Source: Kaistia defluvii (GTDB lineage: Bacteria; Pseudomonadota; Alphaproteobacteria; Rhizobiales; Kaistiaceae). From it: 64,000 nt of DNA. The position numbers and the translations under genes are program-made. Position 1 is the stretch's first letter; each line of letters opens with the position of its first letter. The stretch is taken from NCBI RefSeq assembly GCF_026343955.1, contig NZ_JAPKNI010000005.1:402679-466678 (forward strand), given 5' to 3'. This document shows, piece by piece, positions 17,870 to 26,925 of the stretch. The notes under the pieces were generated by a model. It was not told the origin of the DNA, did not search any database, and saw nothing but the letters and a program-made list of their open reading frames with translations.

Positions 17870-19537
17870 TCAGGCCCTGTCGCGGAACTTGTTGGTGATC
17901 GGGTAGCGGCGGTCGCGGCCGAAGTTGCGGCGGCTGAGCTTGACGCCCGGCGCGGCCTGGCGGCGCTTGTACTCGGCGATCGCCAGGAGGTGCTCGATCC
18001 GCTGCACCGTCGCGGCCTCATGCCCCCGCGCGATCACGTCGCCAACGCGCATCTCGCCTTCGACGAGGCTCTCGAGAATATCGTCGAGAATGTCGTAGGG
18101 CGGCAGCGAGTCCTGGTCCTTCTGGTTCTCGCGCAACTCGGCAGTCGGCGGCTTGGTGATGATCCGCTCGGGGATCACCTCGCCCGACGGGCCGAGGCAG
18201 CCTTCCGGGACCACCGTGTTTCGGAAATGCGAGATCCGGAAGACCTGCGTCTTGTACAGGTCCTTGATCGGATTGAAGCCGCCATTCATGTCGCCATAGA
18301 GCGTGGCGTAGCCGACCGACATCTCGGACTTGTTGCCTGTTGTCACGACCATTGCGCCGAACTTGTTGGAGATCGCCATGAGGATGGTGCCGCGCGCGCG
18401 CGATTGCAGGTTTTCCTCGGTGATGTCGGCCGCCTTGCCGGCGAACATCGGCGCCAGAGCATGCATGAAGCCCTCGACGGGTTCGGCAATCGGCACGATG
18501 TCGTAGCGCACGCCGAGCTTCTCGGCGCAGGCCTTGGCATCGACGAGGCTGTCCTGCGAGGTGTATCGATAGGGCAGCATCACGCAGTGGACGTGATCGG
18601 CGCCCAGTGCATCGACGGCGATCGCCGCAACCAGCGCCGAGTCGATACCGCCCGACAGCCCCAGCACGACGCCGGGGAAATTGTTCTTGCCGACATAATC
18701 GCGCAGGCCTAGCACGCAGGCGAGATAATCCGCCTCGTCACCCTCCTCGAGGCGCGCCTTCGGACCCTCTACGCAGCGCCAGGCGCCATCGACCAGGGCG
18801 AACTCGACGATTTCGATCGCATCGCGGAAAGCGGGCAACTGGACGGCGAGCGAGCCGTCGGCGTTGAGAACGAAGGATGCGCCGTCAAAGACGAGCTCAT
18901 CCTGGCCGCCTACCTGGTTGAGATAGACCAGCGGCAGGCCCGATTCCGTGACGCGCGCGACCGCAACGTTGAAGCGCTGGTCCATGACGCGGCGGCGGAA
19001 CGGCGAGCCGTTCGGCACGAGCAGGATCTCGCCGCCCGTCTCCGAGATGCACTCGACCGGATCGGGACCCCAGATGTCCTCGCAGATGGGAACGCCGATG
19101 CGCACGCCGCGCAGCACGATCGGTCCGGGATGCGGACCGGGCGTGAAGACGCGCTTCTCGTCGAACACGCCGTAATTCGGCAGATCGACCTTGAAGCGCA
19201 CCGTCTCGATCCGGCCGTTGTCGCAGAGCGCATAGGCGTTGTAGAGCGCCTCGTCCTCGCGCCATGGCAGGCCGATCAGCACGGCCGGCCCCCCATCGGC
19301 GGTATCGGCGGCGATCGCCTCGCAGGCGGCGCGGCAGGCGTCCTGGAACGCCGGCTTCAGCACGAGATCTTCCGGCGGGTAGGCCGAAAGGAACAATTCG
19401 CTGAACATGACGACGTCGGCGCGGCCCGCCGCGGCGGTCGCGCGCGCGGCGCGCGCCTTTTCGAGATTGCCGGCGATGTCGCCGACAACCGGATTGATCT
19501 GGGCAAGGGCGATGCGGAGCGTGTCGGGGCGGGTCAT
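17870..19537 (-). CDS. nadE: Glutamine-dependent NAD+ synthetase
   Basis: This 555-residue two-domain enzyme converts deamido-NAD to NAD using ATP and glutamine. The N-terminal nitrilase-type amidase supplies ammonia with the triad Glu47 (FSELFLSAYPPEDL), Lys116 (RFKVDLPNYGVFDEKRVF) and Cys152 (GVPICEDIWGPD). The C-terminal synthetase has the PP-loop LGLSGGIDSALVAA near residue 290, and the TTGNKSEMSVGYATLYGD substrate motif. It starts at an ATG with AAAGG 7 bases upstream. It stands alone on its strand, followed by the shared terminator at 17.78 kb. All key residues are present. Confidence 0.97.
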   Translation of the reverse strand: MTRPDTLRIALAQINPVVGDIAGNLEKARAARATAAAGRADVVMFSELFLSAYPPEDLVLKPAFQDACRAACEAIAADTADGGPAVLIGLPWREDEALYNAYALCDNGRIETVRFKVDLPNYGVFDEKRVFTPGPHPGPIVLRGVRIGVPICEDIWGPDPVECISETGGEILLVPNGSPFRRRVMDQRFNVAVARVTESGLPLVYLNQVGGQDELVFDGASFVLNADGSLAVQLPAFRDAIEIVEFALVDGAWRCVEGPKARLEEGDEADYLACVLGLRDYVGKNNFPGVVLGLSGGIDSALVAAIAVDALGADHVHCVMLPYRYTSQDSLVDAKACAEKLGVRYDIVPIAEPVEGFMHALAPMFAGKAADITEENLQSRARGTILMAISNKFGAMVVTTGNKSEMSVGYATLYGDMNGGFNPIKDLYKTQVFRISHFRNTVVPEGCLGPSGEVIPERIITKPPTAELRENQKDQDSLPPYDILDDILESLVEGEMRVGDVIARGHEAATVQRIEHLLAIAEYKRRQAAPGVKLSRRNFGRDRRYPITNKFRDRA

Positions 19538-19636
19538 AGTCTGCCTTTACCGCGCCGCCACAGCGGCGGCAACGGCTAGTCGTCGGCAGGCTTAAAAACG
19601 TCGCTCCGCCGCCCTCGCCGCTGCCCGCTGCGGTGC

Positions 19637-20431
19637 CTAGCCGAAGCGGTACATATCCATCGACAGGGCCTGATACTCGTAGGAATTGTGGATGCGCTCG
19701 CCCCTGGCGCCCTCGCCCGCGGCGCCCAGAGCGACGAAGAACGGCAGGAAGTGGTCATCCTCCGGATGCGCCATCACCGCATGCGGCGCCTTCGCGCGAT
19801 AGTCGATCAGGCTGGCGGCATCGCCGGCCGCCGCCCGGTCGGCGACCCAGTCGGCGAATTCGCGCGCCCAGTCCACCGGGGGCGCGTCGACCGCCGGCAT
19901 GCCGCCGGGATTGCGGAACAGCACGCGCAGATTATGCGTCGCCGCGCCCGTGCCGATCACCAGCACATCCTTGTCGCGAAGCGCCGCGATCGCCCGGCCG
20001 AGCGCATAGTGATAGGCGGCATCGCGATGCGGCTGGATCGACAGTTGTACCAGCGGCACGTCGGCCTCCGGCCAGACCAGCGACAGCGGAATCCAGGTGC
20101 CATGATCGAAGCCCCGCTTGGGCGCCACGTCGACGGGCAGGCCAGCTGCGCGCAGTTCGTCCGCGACTTCGGCCGCCACGGCGGCGTCGCCGGGTGCGGG
20201 GTAGTTGATCTCGTAAAGCGGCTTCGGGAAGCCCCGGAAATCATAAATCATTTCCGGATGGGGGTCGGAGACGACCATCGGCCGATCGGTCTCGAAATGG
20301 GCCGAGACGACCAGCACCGCGCGGGGGCGCGGGATGGTGGAAGCGAAGTGCTGGAGAAAGCGATGCGCCGGCGTGTCCGTCAGCGCCAACATCGGCGAAC
20401 CGTGCGACAGGAAAAAGGTGGGAAGCGACAT
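19637..20431 (-). CDS. Extradiol dioxygenase-family protein, YgiD/DODA type
   Basis: This 264-residue protein belongs to the LigB-fold 4,5-DOPA dioxygenase family represented by E. coli YgiD. It opens FFLSHGSPMLAL, with one metal-ligand His, and continues with VVSAHFETD (second His), KRGFDHGTWIPL, IGTGAATHNLR, and HNSYEYQALSM at the end. These enzymes bind Fe(II) or Zn(II) and can cleave catechols; the natural bacterial substrate is unknown. An AGGA lies 8 bases before the ATG. It is a single gene, upstream of nadE on the same strand but 99 bases away. The adjacent gene upstream is the TetR regulator (111 bases). Confidence 0.9.
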   Translation of the reverse strand: MSLPTFFLSHGSPMLALTDTPAHRFLQHFASTIPRPRAVLVVSAHFETDRPMVVSDPHPEMIYDFRGFPKPLYEINYPAPGDAAVAAEVADELRAAGLPVDVAPKRGFDHGTWIPLSLVWPEADVPLVQLSIQPHRDAAYHYALGRAIAALRDKDVLVIGTGAATHNLRVLFRNPGGMPAVDAPPVDWAREFADWVADRAAAGDAASLIDYRAKAPHAVMAHPEDDHFLPFFVALGAAGEGARGERIHNSYEYQALSMDMYRFG

Positions 20432-20542
20432 CGGACTATCCTTTGCGTGTTAGCCGAAAGGTAGTCTCGCAGGCCCTCACCCAGTAGATGCACAACCAAG
20501 CACGCAGTGTTCAATCCACGTGACCAATGCCCGGCTACGCGC

Positions 20543-21160
20543 TCAAGTCTTCAGGCTGTCCGTGATCAATCGATCGGCGGCGGCCGCCAACGACCGCGAA
20601 GGGCCGCCTTCTCCGAACAACTGGCCACTGGCATAAGCGCCCTCGGCGAGCAGATACAATCCGTCGCCCAGCATCTCCGGCTCCGCCGCGCCCATTGCCT
20701 TGGCCATCCCGGTAAGCCGGCGGCGCAGTTCGCGCTTGTTCTCGACAGCAACGAGCCGGGCCGGATTGTCCCTGGCCGGAAACTCGACCGCCGCATTGGT
20801 CATGCCGCAACCGCGATAATCGGCGCTCTGGGCACGCTCGCCGACGCTGGAGAGATAGGCGAGGATCTGCGCGCGCGGATCAACGGGATGCCTGGCCAAG
20901 ATGGCGTCGAACCGCTTCCAGAACTCGGCGTCATAGTCGCGCATATAGTCGGCGGCCAGTTCGTCCTTGGAGGCAAAATTGCGGTACAGGCTGGGCTTTG
21001 TGACCCCGGCCCGCTCCACGATCTCCTCGATGCCAACGGCGCGGATGCCCTGACGATAGAAGAGGTCTCGCACCGTCGCGCGGATCCGGTCGGCGGCGCG
21101 CGGCGGCGCATCCGCCCGCTGGCCTGCTTTCGTCACCTGTCGATCGCTGCTGCCTGCCAA
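20543..21160 (-). CDS. TetR/AcrR-family repressor
   Basis: This 205-residue regulator has an N-terminal TetR helix-turn-helix (AADRIRATVRDLFYRQGIRAVGIEEIVERAGVTKPSLYRNFASKDEL, residues about 22-69). A helical ligand-binding C-domain contains YRGCGMTNAAVEFP. The start codon is TTG at 21160, supported by AGGAG 7 bases upstream; no better start exists. It is divergently transcribed from the MFS transporter gene across 79 bases, the usual layout of a local drug/metabolite efflux switch. The inducer is unknown. Confidence 0.9.
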   Translation of the reverse strand: MAGSSDRQVTKAGQRADAPPRAADRIRATVRDLFYRQGIRAVGIEEIVERAGVTKPSLYRNFASKDELAADYMRDYDAEFWKRFDAILARHPVDPRAQILAYLSSVGERAQSADYRGCGMTNAAVEFPARDNPARLVAVENKRELRRRLTGMAKAMGAAEPEMLGDGLYLLAEGAYASGQLFGEGGPSRSLAAAADRLITDSLKT

Positions 21161-21179
21161 ACTTATTCTCCTGCCCCGC

Positions 21180-21235
21180 TTGACGATGTAACTGAACGGT
21201 ACGTATCATACTTTCAACTGAAACGGAACGGTCAG
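21180..21235 (+). promoter_or_regulatory. Divergent TetR/MFS control region with repeated GAACGGT elements
   Basis: Toward the MFS gene, TTGACG (21180-21185) and TATCAT (21204-21209) are 18 bases apart. The heptamer GAACGGT occurs at 21194 inside the spacer and again at 21226, 32 bases apart, which is three helical turns. A short palindrome, GTATCATAC, covers the -10. These are candidate TetR operator half-sites. The elements are seen; binding is inferred. Confidence 0.55.
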
Positions 21236-21239
21236 TAAC

Positions 21240-22514
21240 ATGAATATGGTCCGCCGTCGGCCCTATGGCCAGAACTATGCGTTCGTGGTCGCGGGCGTGA
21301 TCTTCTTCTGCCTGCTGGCCGGCGCGGGACTGCGCGCCGCGCCGGGCGTAATGATGCTGCCGATCGAATCGGCTTTTGGCTGGAGCCGCGAGACGATCTC
21401 GCTCGCCGCCGCCATCGGCATCTTCCTTTATGGCCTCACCGGGCCCTTCGCCGCCGCACTCATGCAGAGCTTCGGCATCCGCCGCGTACTCATCGGCGCC
21501 CTGCTGCTGATGTCGGCCTCGACGGGCCTCAGCGTCTTCATGAGCGCGCCGTGGCAGTACGTCGCCACATGGGGCGTGTTTTCCGGCGTCGCTTCCGGTT
21601 CGGTGGCGATGGTCCTCGGCGCGACAGTCGTGAACCGCTGGTTTGTCACCAATCGCGGCCTGATGATGGGCCTGCTGACCGCCAGCACGGCGACGGGAAC
21701 ACTGATCTTTCTGCCGGGCATGGCGGCGCTGGCGCAATGGGGCGGCTGGCAGGCCGTCGTCATCTCGGTGGCGGTCATCTCCGCGGCGCTGGTGCCGCTG
21801 GCCTATTTCTTCGTGCCCGAGCGGCCGCAGGACATCGGCATTCGCCCTTATGGCGCGCCCGAGGGCGAACTGGCGCCGGCCGGCCCGCAAGGCAACGCAC
21901 TCGCCAACGCCTTCAACGCCCTGTTCGAAGCGGCCCGCACGAAGACCTTCTGGTATCTGTTCGCCACCTTCTTCATCTGCGGCTTCACCACCAACGGCCT
22001 CGTCGGCACGCATATGATCGCCTTTTGCGGCGACATGGGCATGCCGGAAATCCAGGCCGCCAGCCTGCTGGCGATGATGGGGCTGTTCGATCTGGTCGGC
22101 ACCACCGCGTCCGGCTGGCTGACCGACCGTTTCGACCCTCGCAAGCTGCTGTTCGCCTATTACGCGCTGCGCGGCATCTCGCTGATGTTCCTGCCCTTCA
22201 CCGATTTCAATTTCTACAGCCTGTCGATCTTCGCCGCGTTCTACGGCCTCGACTGGATCGCCACCGTGCCCCCGACCGTCAAGCTCGCCAATGAGGCATT
22301 CGGCGATCGCAAAGCCCCGATCGTGTTTGGCTGGATCGCGGCAGGCCACCAGTTGGGGGCTGCCTCGGCCGCCTATTTCGCGGGATACATGCGAACGACG
22401 CAGGGCAACTATCTCGACGCCTTCATCATCGCCGGCGCTACCGGCATCCTCGCCGCGCTGCTCTCGCTGATGATCGGCCGCCGGAAGCGGGAACTGGCTC
22501 CGGTTGCAGCCTGA
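21240..22514 (+). CDS. MFS transporter
   Basis: This 424-residue protein has about twelve membrane helices in two halves joined by a hydrophilic loop near residues 200-225. The topology and segments such as ESAFGWSRETISLAAAIGIFLYGLTGPFAAALMQSFG and SGWLTDRFDPRKLLFAYYALRG suggest an organic-anion or oxalate/formate-antiporter-like member. Substrate cannot be assigned. It is the divergent partner, and presumed target, of the TetR regulator. An internal ATG at the third codon is an alternative start. Confidence 0.9.
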   Translation: MNMVRRRPYGQNYAFVVAGVIFFCLLAGAGLRAAPGVMMLPIESAFGWSRETISLAAAIGIFLYGLTGPFAAALMQSFGIRRVLIGALLLMSASTGLSVFMSAPWQYVATWGVFSGVASGSVAMVLGATVVNRWFVTNRGLMMGLLTASTATGTLIFLPGMAALAQWGGWQAVVISVAVISAALVPLAYFFVPERPQDIGIRPYGAPEGELAPAGPQGNALANAFNALFEAARTKTFWYLFATFFICGFTTNGLVGTHMIAFCGDMGMPEIQAASLLAMMGLFDLVGTTASGWLTDRFDPRKLLFAYYALRGISLMFLPFTDFNFYSLSIFAAFYGLDWIATVPPTVKLANEAFGDRKAPIVFGWIAAGHQLGAASAAYFAGYMRTTQGNYLDAFIIAGATGILAALLSLMIGRRKRELAPVAA

Positions 22515-22639
22515 CGAAACGGCCTCAAGGAAAATTGCTTTCCCCGCATGGCCCATCCGCACGTTTCGCGTGTAGAAGCATGCTTGGTTCACAGCCGTTT
22601 CGGTGAGCCCAAACGAAGCAAATTTCCACGAGGTCGACT

Positions 22640-23125
22640 ATGTCGAATCTGCACAAGACTCTCCTCGCAGCCGTCGTCGCCGTGACGGCTGCCCTGCCGA
22701 TGGCCACCGCGGCTCAGGCCGCCGTCAAGACCGGTGCGCTGACCTGCCGGGTCGCATCGGGCGTTGGCCTCGTCTTCGGCTCCCGCCGCGCCGTCAACTG
22801 CGAGTTCAGGTCCAATCGCGGCACGGAGTTCTATACGGGCCGTATCGACCGCGTCGGTCTCGACGTCGGCTTCACCCGCAACAGCGTCATCGTCTGGAAC
22901 GTGTTCGAGCCGACCCGCCGCCATGGCGATCTCTCCGGCCGCTACACCGGCGCCACGGCGCAGGCGACGGTCGGTCTCGGCCTGGGCGCCAACGTGCTCG
23001 TCGGCGGCGGCAAGAACAGCGTCGCGCTGCAGCCGCTTTCGGTGACGGCGCAGACCGGCCTGAACCTCGCCGCCGGCGTCAGTTCGCTGCACCTGACGCG
23101 CGTCAAGGCGCCGGCGCGCCGCTAA
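22640..23125 (+). CDS. DUF992 periplasmic protein
   Basis: This 161-residue protein has a signal peptide (MSNLHKTLLAAVVAVTAALPMATAAQAA) and a glycine-rich beta-structured body. The DUF992 signature reads GALTCRVASGVGLVFGSRRAVNCEF, followed by ATAQATVGLGLGANVLVGGG, then LHLTRV at the end. Two Cys residues about 25 positions apart could form a disulfide. DUF992 is common in Rhizobiales, often in several copies per genome, with no known function. A GAGGTCGACT ribosome site precedes the ATG. It is monocistronic, followed by a GC-rich hairpin. Confidence 0.92.
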   Translation: MSNLHKTLLAAVVAVTAALPMATAAQAAVKTGALTCRVASGVGLVFGSRRAVNCEFRSNRGTEFYTGRIDRVGLDVGFTRNSVIVWNVFEPTRRHGDLSGRYTGATAQATVGLGLGANVLVGGGKNSVALQPLSVTAQTGLNLAAGVSSLHLTRVKAPARR

Positions 23126-23132
23126 ACGAAAA

Positions 23133-23158
23133 CGGCGCGTGCCCAGGGGCACGCGCCG
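23133..23158. terminator. GC-rich hairpin between convergent DUF992 and DAHP synthase genes
   Basis: GGCGCGTGCC-(4)-GGCACGCGCC is a perfect 10-bp stem (23134-23157), 8 bases past the DUF992 stop. On the plus strand it lacks a T-run. On the minus strand it is followed by GTTTTCG, so it may serve the DAHP synthase transcript better. Confidence 0.65.
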
Positions 23159-23185
23159 GATCTGTCAACGGCGGGATGTCGTCCT

Positions 23186-24571
23186 CTAAAGGCCCACGAC
23201 GTCACGCTGCTGCACGATGCCCTGCCGGCTAGTCTTCAGCAGTTCCGCGACCAGGAACGCCAGTTCGAGCGCCTGGTCGGCGTTGAGGCGGGGGTCGCAA
23301 TGGGTGTGGTAGCGATCCGAAAGATCCTCGTCGCTGATGGCCCGGGCGCCGCCCGTGCATTCCGTCACGTTCTTGCCGGTCATCTCGATATGGATGCCGC
23401 CCGGGAAGGTTCCCTCGGCCCGGTGCACGTCGAAGAAGTTCTTCACTTCCCGAAGGATCAGGTCGAAAGGCCGCGTCTTGTAGCCACTGGACGCCTTGAT
23501 CGTGTTGCCATGCATGGGATCGCAGGACCAGACGACGGAACGGCCTTCCTTCTCCACGGCGCGGATCAACTGCGGCAGGTGGTCGAACACCTTGTCGGCG
23601 CCGAAGCGGCAGATCAGCGTGAGCCGGCCCGGCTCGTTGTCGGGATTGAGCACGTCGATCAACTGCAACAGGCCATCCCCGGTCAGCGACGGCCCGCACT
23701 TCAGGCCGATCGGGTTCTTCACGCCGCGCATGTATTCGACATGGGCATGGTCGGGCTGGCGGGTGCGATCGCCGATCCACAGCATGTGGCCGGACGTGGC
23801 GTACCAGTCGCCGGTCGTCGAATCGACGCGGGTCATCGCCTGCTCGTAGCCGAGCAGCAGCGCCTCGTGCGAGGTGAAGAAATCGGTCGAGCGCAGCGAC
23901 GGCGTGCTCTCGGGATCGACGCCGCAGGCGCGCATGAACGCCATCGACTCGGAAATGCGATCCGCGATCTCCTGGTAGTGATGGCCCTGCGGGCTATCCT
24001 TGACGAAGCCGAGCATCCACTGGTGGACATGCTCGAGATTGGCGTAGCCGCCCTGGGCGAAAGCGCGCAGCAGGTTCAGCGTCGCCGCCGACTGGCGATA
24101 GGAATCCTCGATCCGGCGGGGATCGGGGATGCGCGCCTCGGGCGTGAATTCGATGCCGTTGATGATGTCGCCGCGATAGCTCGGGAGTTCGACGCCATTG
24201 ATCGTCTCGGTCGAGGCCGAGCGCGGCTTGGCGAACTGGCCGGCGATGCGGCCGACCTTCACCACCGGCATGGAGCCGGCGAAGGTCAGAACGACCGCCA
24301 TCTGCAGGAAGGCGCGGAAGAAGTCCCGGATGTTGTCGGGGTGATGCTCCATGAAGCTCTCGGCGCAATCGCCACCCTGCAACAGGAAGCTCTCGCCGCG
24401 CGATACGGCGGCCAGGCTCTTCTTGAGCTTGCGCGCTTCACCGGCGAAGACGAGCGGCGGGTAGCTCGAAAGCCGTCCCTCGACCGCGGCGAGCGCCGCT
24501 GCATCCTGATAGTCCGGCACCTGCTGGATGGGCATCGACCGCCAGCTATCCGGCTTCCAACTCGTCTTCAT
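23186..24571 (-). CDS. Class II 3-deoxy-7-phosphoheptulonate (DAHP) synthase
   Basis: This 461-residue enzyme condenses phosphoenolpyruvate and erythrose 4-phosphate, the first step of the shikimate pathway. It is the plant/mycobacterial class II type: [14 protein letters not shown] (with the metal-binding Cys), [17 protein letters not shown] block [47 protein letters not shown] and [18 protein letters not shown]. It starts at ATG 24571 with GGAG 8 bases upstream; the in-frame GTG at 24580 is too close to that site. Class II enzymes are the usual form in Rhizobiales. No other aromatic-biosynthesis gene is adjacent. Confidence 0.96.
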   Translation of the reverse strand: MKTSWKPDSWRSMPIQQVPDYQDAAALAAVEGRLSSYPPLVFAGEARKLKKSLAAVSRGESFLLQGGDCAESFMEHHPDNIRDFFRAFLQMAVVLTFAGSMPVVKVGRIAGQFAKPRSASTETINGVELPSYRGDIINGIEFTPEARIPDPRRIEDSYRQSAATLNLLRAFAQGGYANLEHVHQWMLGFVKDSPQGHHYQEIADRISESMAFMRACGVDPESTPSLRSTDFFTSHEALLLGYEQAMTRVDSTTGDWYATSGHMLWIGDRTRQPDHAHVEYMRGVKNPIGLKCGPSLTGDGLLQLIDVLNPDNEPGRLTLICRFGADKVFDHLPQLIRAVEKEGRSVVWSCDPMHGNTIKASSGYKTRPFDLILREVKNFFDVHRAEGTFPGGIHIEMTGKNVTECTGGARAISDEDLSDRYHTHCDPRLNADQALELAFLVAELLKTSRQGIVQQRDVVGL

Positions 24572-24696
24572 CGTGATCACTCCACACCCCTGCCCGTCTT
24601 CGCGCAGCTCCAGCGCGAGACGAGGCTCATCGGGTCTCGAAAGGTGCGGCTTTATACACGCATGCTCGGGAGGAGGCTACCGGCGCGTCATCCCCT

Positions 24697-25512
24697 TCAG
24701 AGCCATGACGCAACCCAGTGCCAGAGCCGGTCCTTGAAGCCGACAAAGGCCGGCGGCGGCAGAATCTCTGGCGGCCTGGACGTCTTGACGCCTTCCGGCA
24801 CGAGGCGCGACATCCAGATCTCGCCGTCCGTATAATAGGGATCGCCCTCGCCGTTGCGTCCGTTCAGAGTCGGGCCGATGCCGGTGACTTGATAGGTCGC
24901 CTCGACCATTCCCGCCTTCTGCAGGTCCTCGGTCAGTTCGTCACGCACCGCGTCGATGTCGGGACCGATGTGATGCGTCACCTGGCCGGTGTCATGGCTG
25001 AGGCCGACGCCGCGATCGAAGGTCGCCGAACCGAGCCAGACCGGGCGATTCTCCGCCCCCTTGTCCAGCACCTGCCAGAATCGCACATGGTTGCGCCTGT
25101 CCGCACTGGTACCGACAGGTTTCTCAAAGGCGAAATCCTCGCGCCGGCCGTCATAGTAGAGCGGACTGACCGGCGCATCGTGATAGGGCCGGTCGAGCAC
25201 GACGCTGCCGACGATCTCGATGCTGGATCGCCAGGTGATCGGATCGGCCGGATACCAGCCCGCCGCATGCATGGCCCGGAGCACATCCTCCTTGACGCCG
25301 ACGAGCCCCACATTGAGCGGATCGCCGGGAATGCCCTGCGCCGTATGCGTCACCATCGGCCGATCCGCCAGGCCGGGCTGCCGCTCGTAATGCGTCCAGG
25401 CAATCGGGAGCACGACATAGGCGGCGAGCCCCCAGACGGCCAGCACCGCAACCGCCCCGGTCGCCAGATTGCGCAGCCTCAACCGCCTGCGAAGCCCCTT
25501 GTCCGCCGCCAT
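24697..25512 (-). CDS. LssY C-terminal-domain membrane-anchored protein
   Basis: This 271-residue protein has a single N-terminal membrane segment (NLATGAVAVLAVWGLAAYVVLPIAW, about residues 15-40) and then an LssY_C domain. Its core is DPLNVGLVGVKEDVLRAMHAAGWYPADPIT...PVSPLYYDGRREDFAFEKPVG, RRNHVRFWQV, FDRGVGLSHDTGQVTHHIGPDIDAVRD. In Legionella LssY this domain follows a PAP2 phosphatase; here it stands alone. Function is unknown. A GGAGACGTGCG site supports the start. It is 125 bases upstream of the DAHP synthase gene on the same strand and may share its transcript, though nothing links them functionally. Confidence 0.87.
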   Translation of the reverse strand: MAADKGLRRRLRLRNLATGAVAVLAVWGLAAYVVLPIAWTHYERQPGLADRPMVTHTAQGIPGDPLNVGLVGVKEDVLRAMHAAGWYPADPITWRSSIEIVGSVVLDRPYHDAPVSPLYYDGRREDFAFEKPVGTSADRRNHVRFWQVLDKGAENRPVWLGSATFDRGVGLSHDTGQVTHHIGPDIDAVRDELTEDLQKAGMVEATYQVTGIGPTLNGRNGEGDPYYTDGEIWMSRLVPEGVKTSRPPEILPPPAFVGFKDRLWHWVASWL

Positions 25513-25536
25513 CGCACGTCTCCCTTGTGGCGGATA

Positions 25537-26334
25537 TCATGACGCCACCGCAAGGCGGCGCAAGGCCTCCGCGGTATCATCATCGGCTGGAAAGAAGGAT
25601 TCGATCGCCAGCTCCGACAAGGTGACGTCGACCGGGGTCCCGAACAGGGTCGTCGCGGAAATGAAGGAGAGCGTCTCGTCGCCGAGGCGGACCCGATACG
25701 GCACGGCGATACCGCCCAGATCGTCCCGGACAACCGGCCGCCCGGCACCGCCGGAAGGATAGGCGCGCAGCTCTTCCAGCAGGTCCGCGAGGCCCGCATC
25801 GCCCGTCAGGTCTATCTCATGCGCCAGGCGCGCGAGCAGATGCGCCCGCCATTCCGGAAGATTGAGCGTGCGCGGAGCGAGTCCCTTCGGGTGCAGCGCC
25901 AGACGCAGGACGTTGACCGGCGGCTCCAGCAGGCTGGCATCCACACTGGCGACAAGCCGCATGATGGCGGCGTTGGCGACAACGAGGTTCCACTGCCGAT
26001 CGATCGCCAGCGCCGGATATGGCTCGTGCCCCACGATGATGCGCTCGACGGCCTTGCGGACGACCGTTAGGCCAGCATCGTCCAGCCTTCTCTCCTGGTA
26101 AACGGGGGCAAAGCCCGCAGCCACCAGCATCCGGTTTTGCTCCCGCAAGGGAACCTCCAGCTCGGCGGCGAGCCTCAGCACCATGTCGCGGCTCGGTCGC
26201 GATCGGCCGGTCTCGATGAAGCTCAGATGGCGTGTCGACATCTCTGCGTCGCCGGCAAGGTCCATCTGGCTCCGGCGACGCCGCTGGCGCCAGTCGCGGA
26301 TCTGTTCGCCGATCGGGCGTGGATTCGTGGCCAT
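25537..26334 (-). CDS. XRE-family regulator with MmyB-like ligand-binding domain
   Basis: This 265-residue protein has an N-terminal helix-turn-helix (IGEQIRDWRQRRRRSQMDLAGDAEMSTRHLSFIETGRSRPSRDMVLRLA). A PAS-like MmyB ligand-binding domain follows, with YPALAIDRQWNLVVANAAIMRL and NVLRLALHPKGLAPRTLNLPEWRAHLLARL. The STRHLSFIETGRSRPS recognition helix is the hallmark of this group, which represses divergently placed short genes and is thought to bind fatty acid-like ligands. The start is ATG 26334. It faces a membrane protein gene across a region with a perfect 17-bp palindrome. The ligand is unknown. Confidence 0.92.
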   Translation of the reverse strand: MATNPRPIGEQIRDWRQRRRRSQMDLAGDAEMSTRHLSFIETGRSRPSRDMVLRLAAELEVPLREQNRMLVAAGFAPVYQERRLDDAGLTVVRKAVERIIVGHEPYPALAIDRQWNLVVANAAIMRLVASVDASLLEPPVNVLRLALHPKGLAPRTLNLPEWRAHLLARLAHEIDLTGDAGLADLLEELRAYPSGGAGRPVVRDDLGGIAVPYRVRLGDETLSFISATTLFGTPVDVTLSELAIESFFPADDDTAEALRRLAVAS

Positions 26335-26369
26335 GCGCCGACGATAGCGAGAAGTCCGGCAGCGATCCA

Positions 26370-26386
26370 ATTACCTCCGAGGTAAT
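26370..26386. promoter_or_regulatory. Palindromic operator of the MmyB-type regulator
   Basis: ATTACCTC-C-GAGGTAAT is a perfect inverted repeat with a 1-base centre. It lies 35 bases upstream of the regulator start and 65 bases upstream of the divergent membrane-protein gene. Position and symmetry make it the expected binding site for the XRE regulator. Binding itself is inferred. Confidence 0.75.
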
Positions 26387-26451
26387 CGACTTCATGCCCC
26401 CGGCCCACAAATCTCCGGCCCGTCAGCAACGACGAGCCGAGGAACCGGATC

Positions 26452-26853
26452 ATGAACATCACCCGCCATCCCAACTTCCTACGCCATCTGCTTGTGGTGG
26501 ACGCCGCCAGTTGCCTCGCCATGGGCGGCGCACTGGCGCTCGGCGCCGGGTTCGTCACCGACTGGCTCGGACTGCCGGCCGGCCTGCTGCGGGCAGCCGG
26601 CCTGGTGCTTCTACCCTTCGCCGCCCTCGTGCTGTTCGTCGCCACACGGCCGATCCTCTCGCGGTCCGCCGTGTGGGGGATCATAGGCTGCAACGCCGTC
26701 TGGGTCGTCGGCAGCGTCCTCTTGCTGATCGGCGGCCTCGCGGCGCCGACGGCACTCGGCATCGCCGTCGTGATAGCGCAGGCCGTCGTCGTCGCCTTCA
26801 TGGCGGAACTGGAGGCCATCGGCCTGCGCGCCGCTTCGCCGATCCCTGCCTGA
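26452..26853 (+). CDS. Four-helix small membrane protein, divergent target of the XRE regulator
   Basis: This 133-residue protein has four predicted membrane helices (about residues 12-35, 42-65, 70-93 and 96-118) and no catalytic motif that I recognise. AGGA lies 8 bases before the ATG. Small membrane proteins of this type often stand next to MmyB-type XRE regulators and SnoaL/NTF2-like genes, the arrangement here. It is probably co-transcribed with the downstream NTF2-like gene (72-base gap) under the palindromic operator. Function is unknown. Confidence 0.75.
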   Translation: MNITRHPNFLRHLLVVDAASCLAMGGALALGAGFVTDWLGLPAGLLRAAGLVLLPFAALVLFVATRPILSRSAVWGIIGCNAVWVVGSVLLLIGGLAAPTALGIAVVIAQAVVVAFMAELEAIGLRAASPIPA

Positions 26854-26925
26854 CCTTTCCACCTTCTGCGCGAGCGGCGGCCCCGACTCGCGCCCCCAAC
26901 CTCAAATCAACCTTGGAGACAGACC

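Noticed and set aside
20931..22592. A 553-residue minus-strand frame over the MFS gene and the TetR gene
   Set aside because: The MFS transporter and TetR are complete and well supported; the frame is charged low-complexity sequence.
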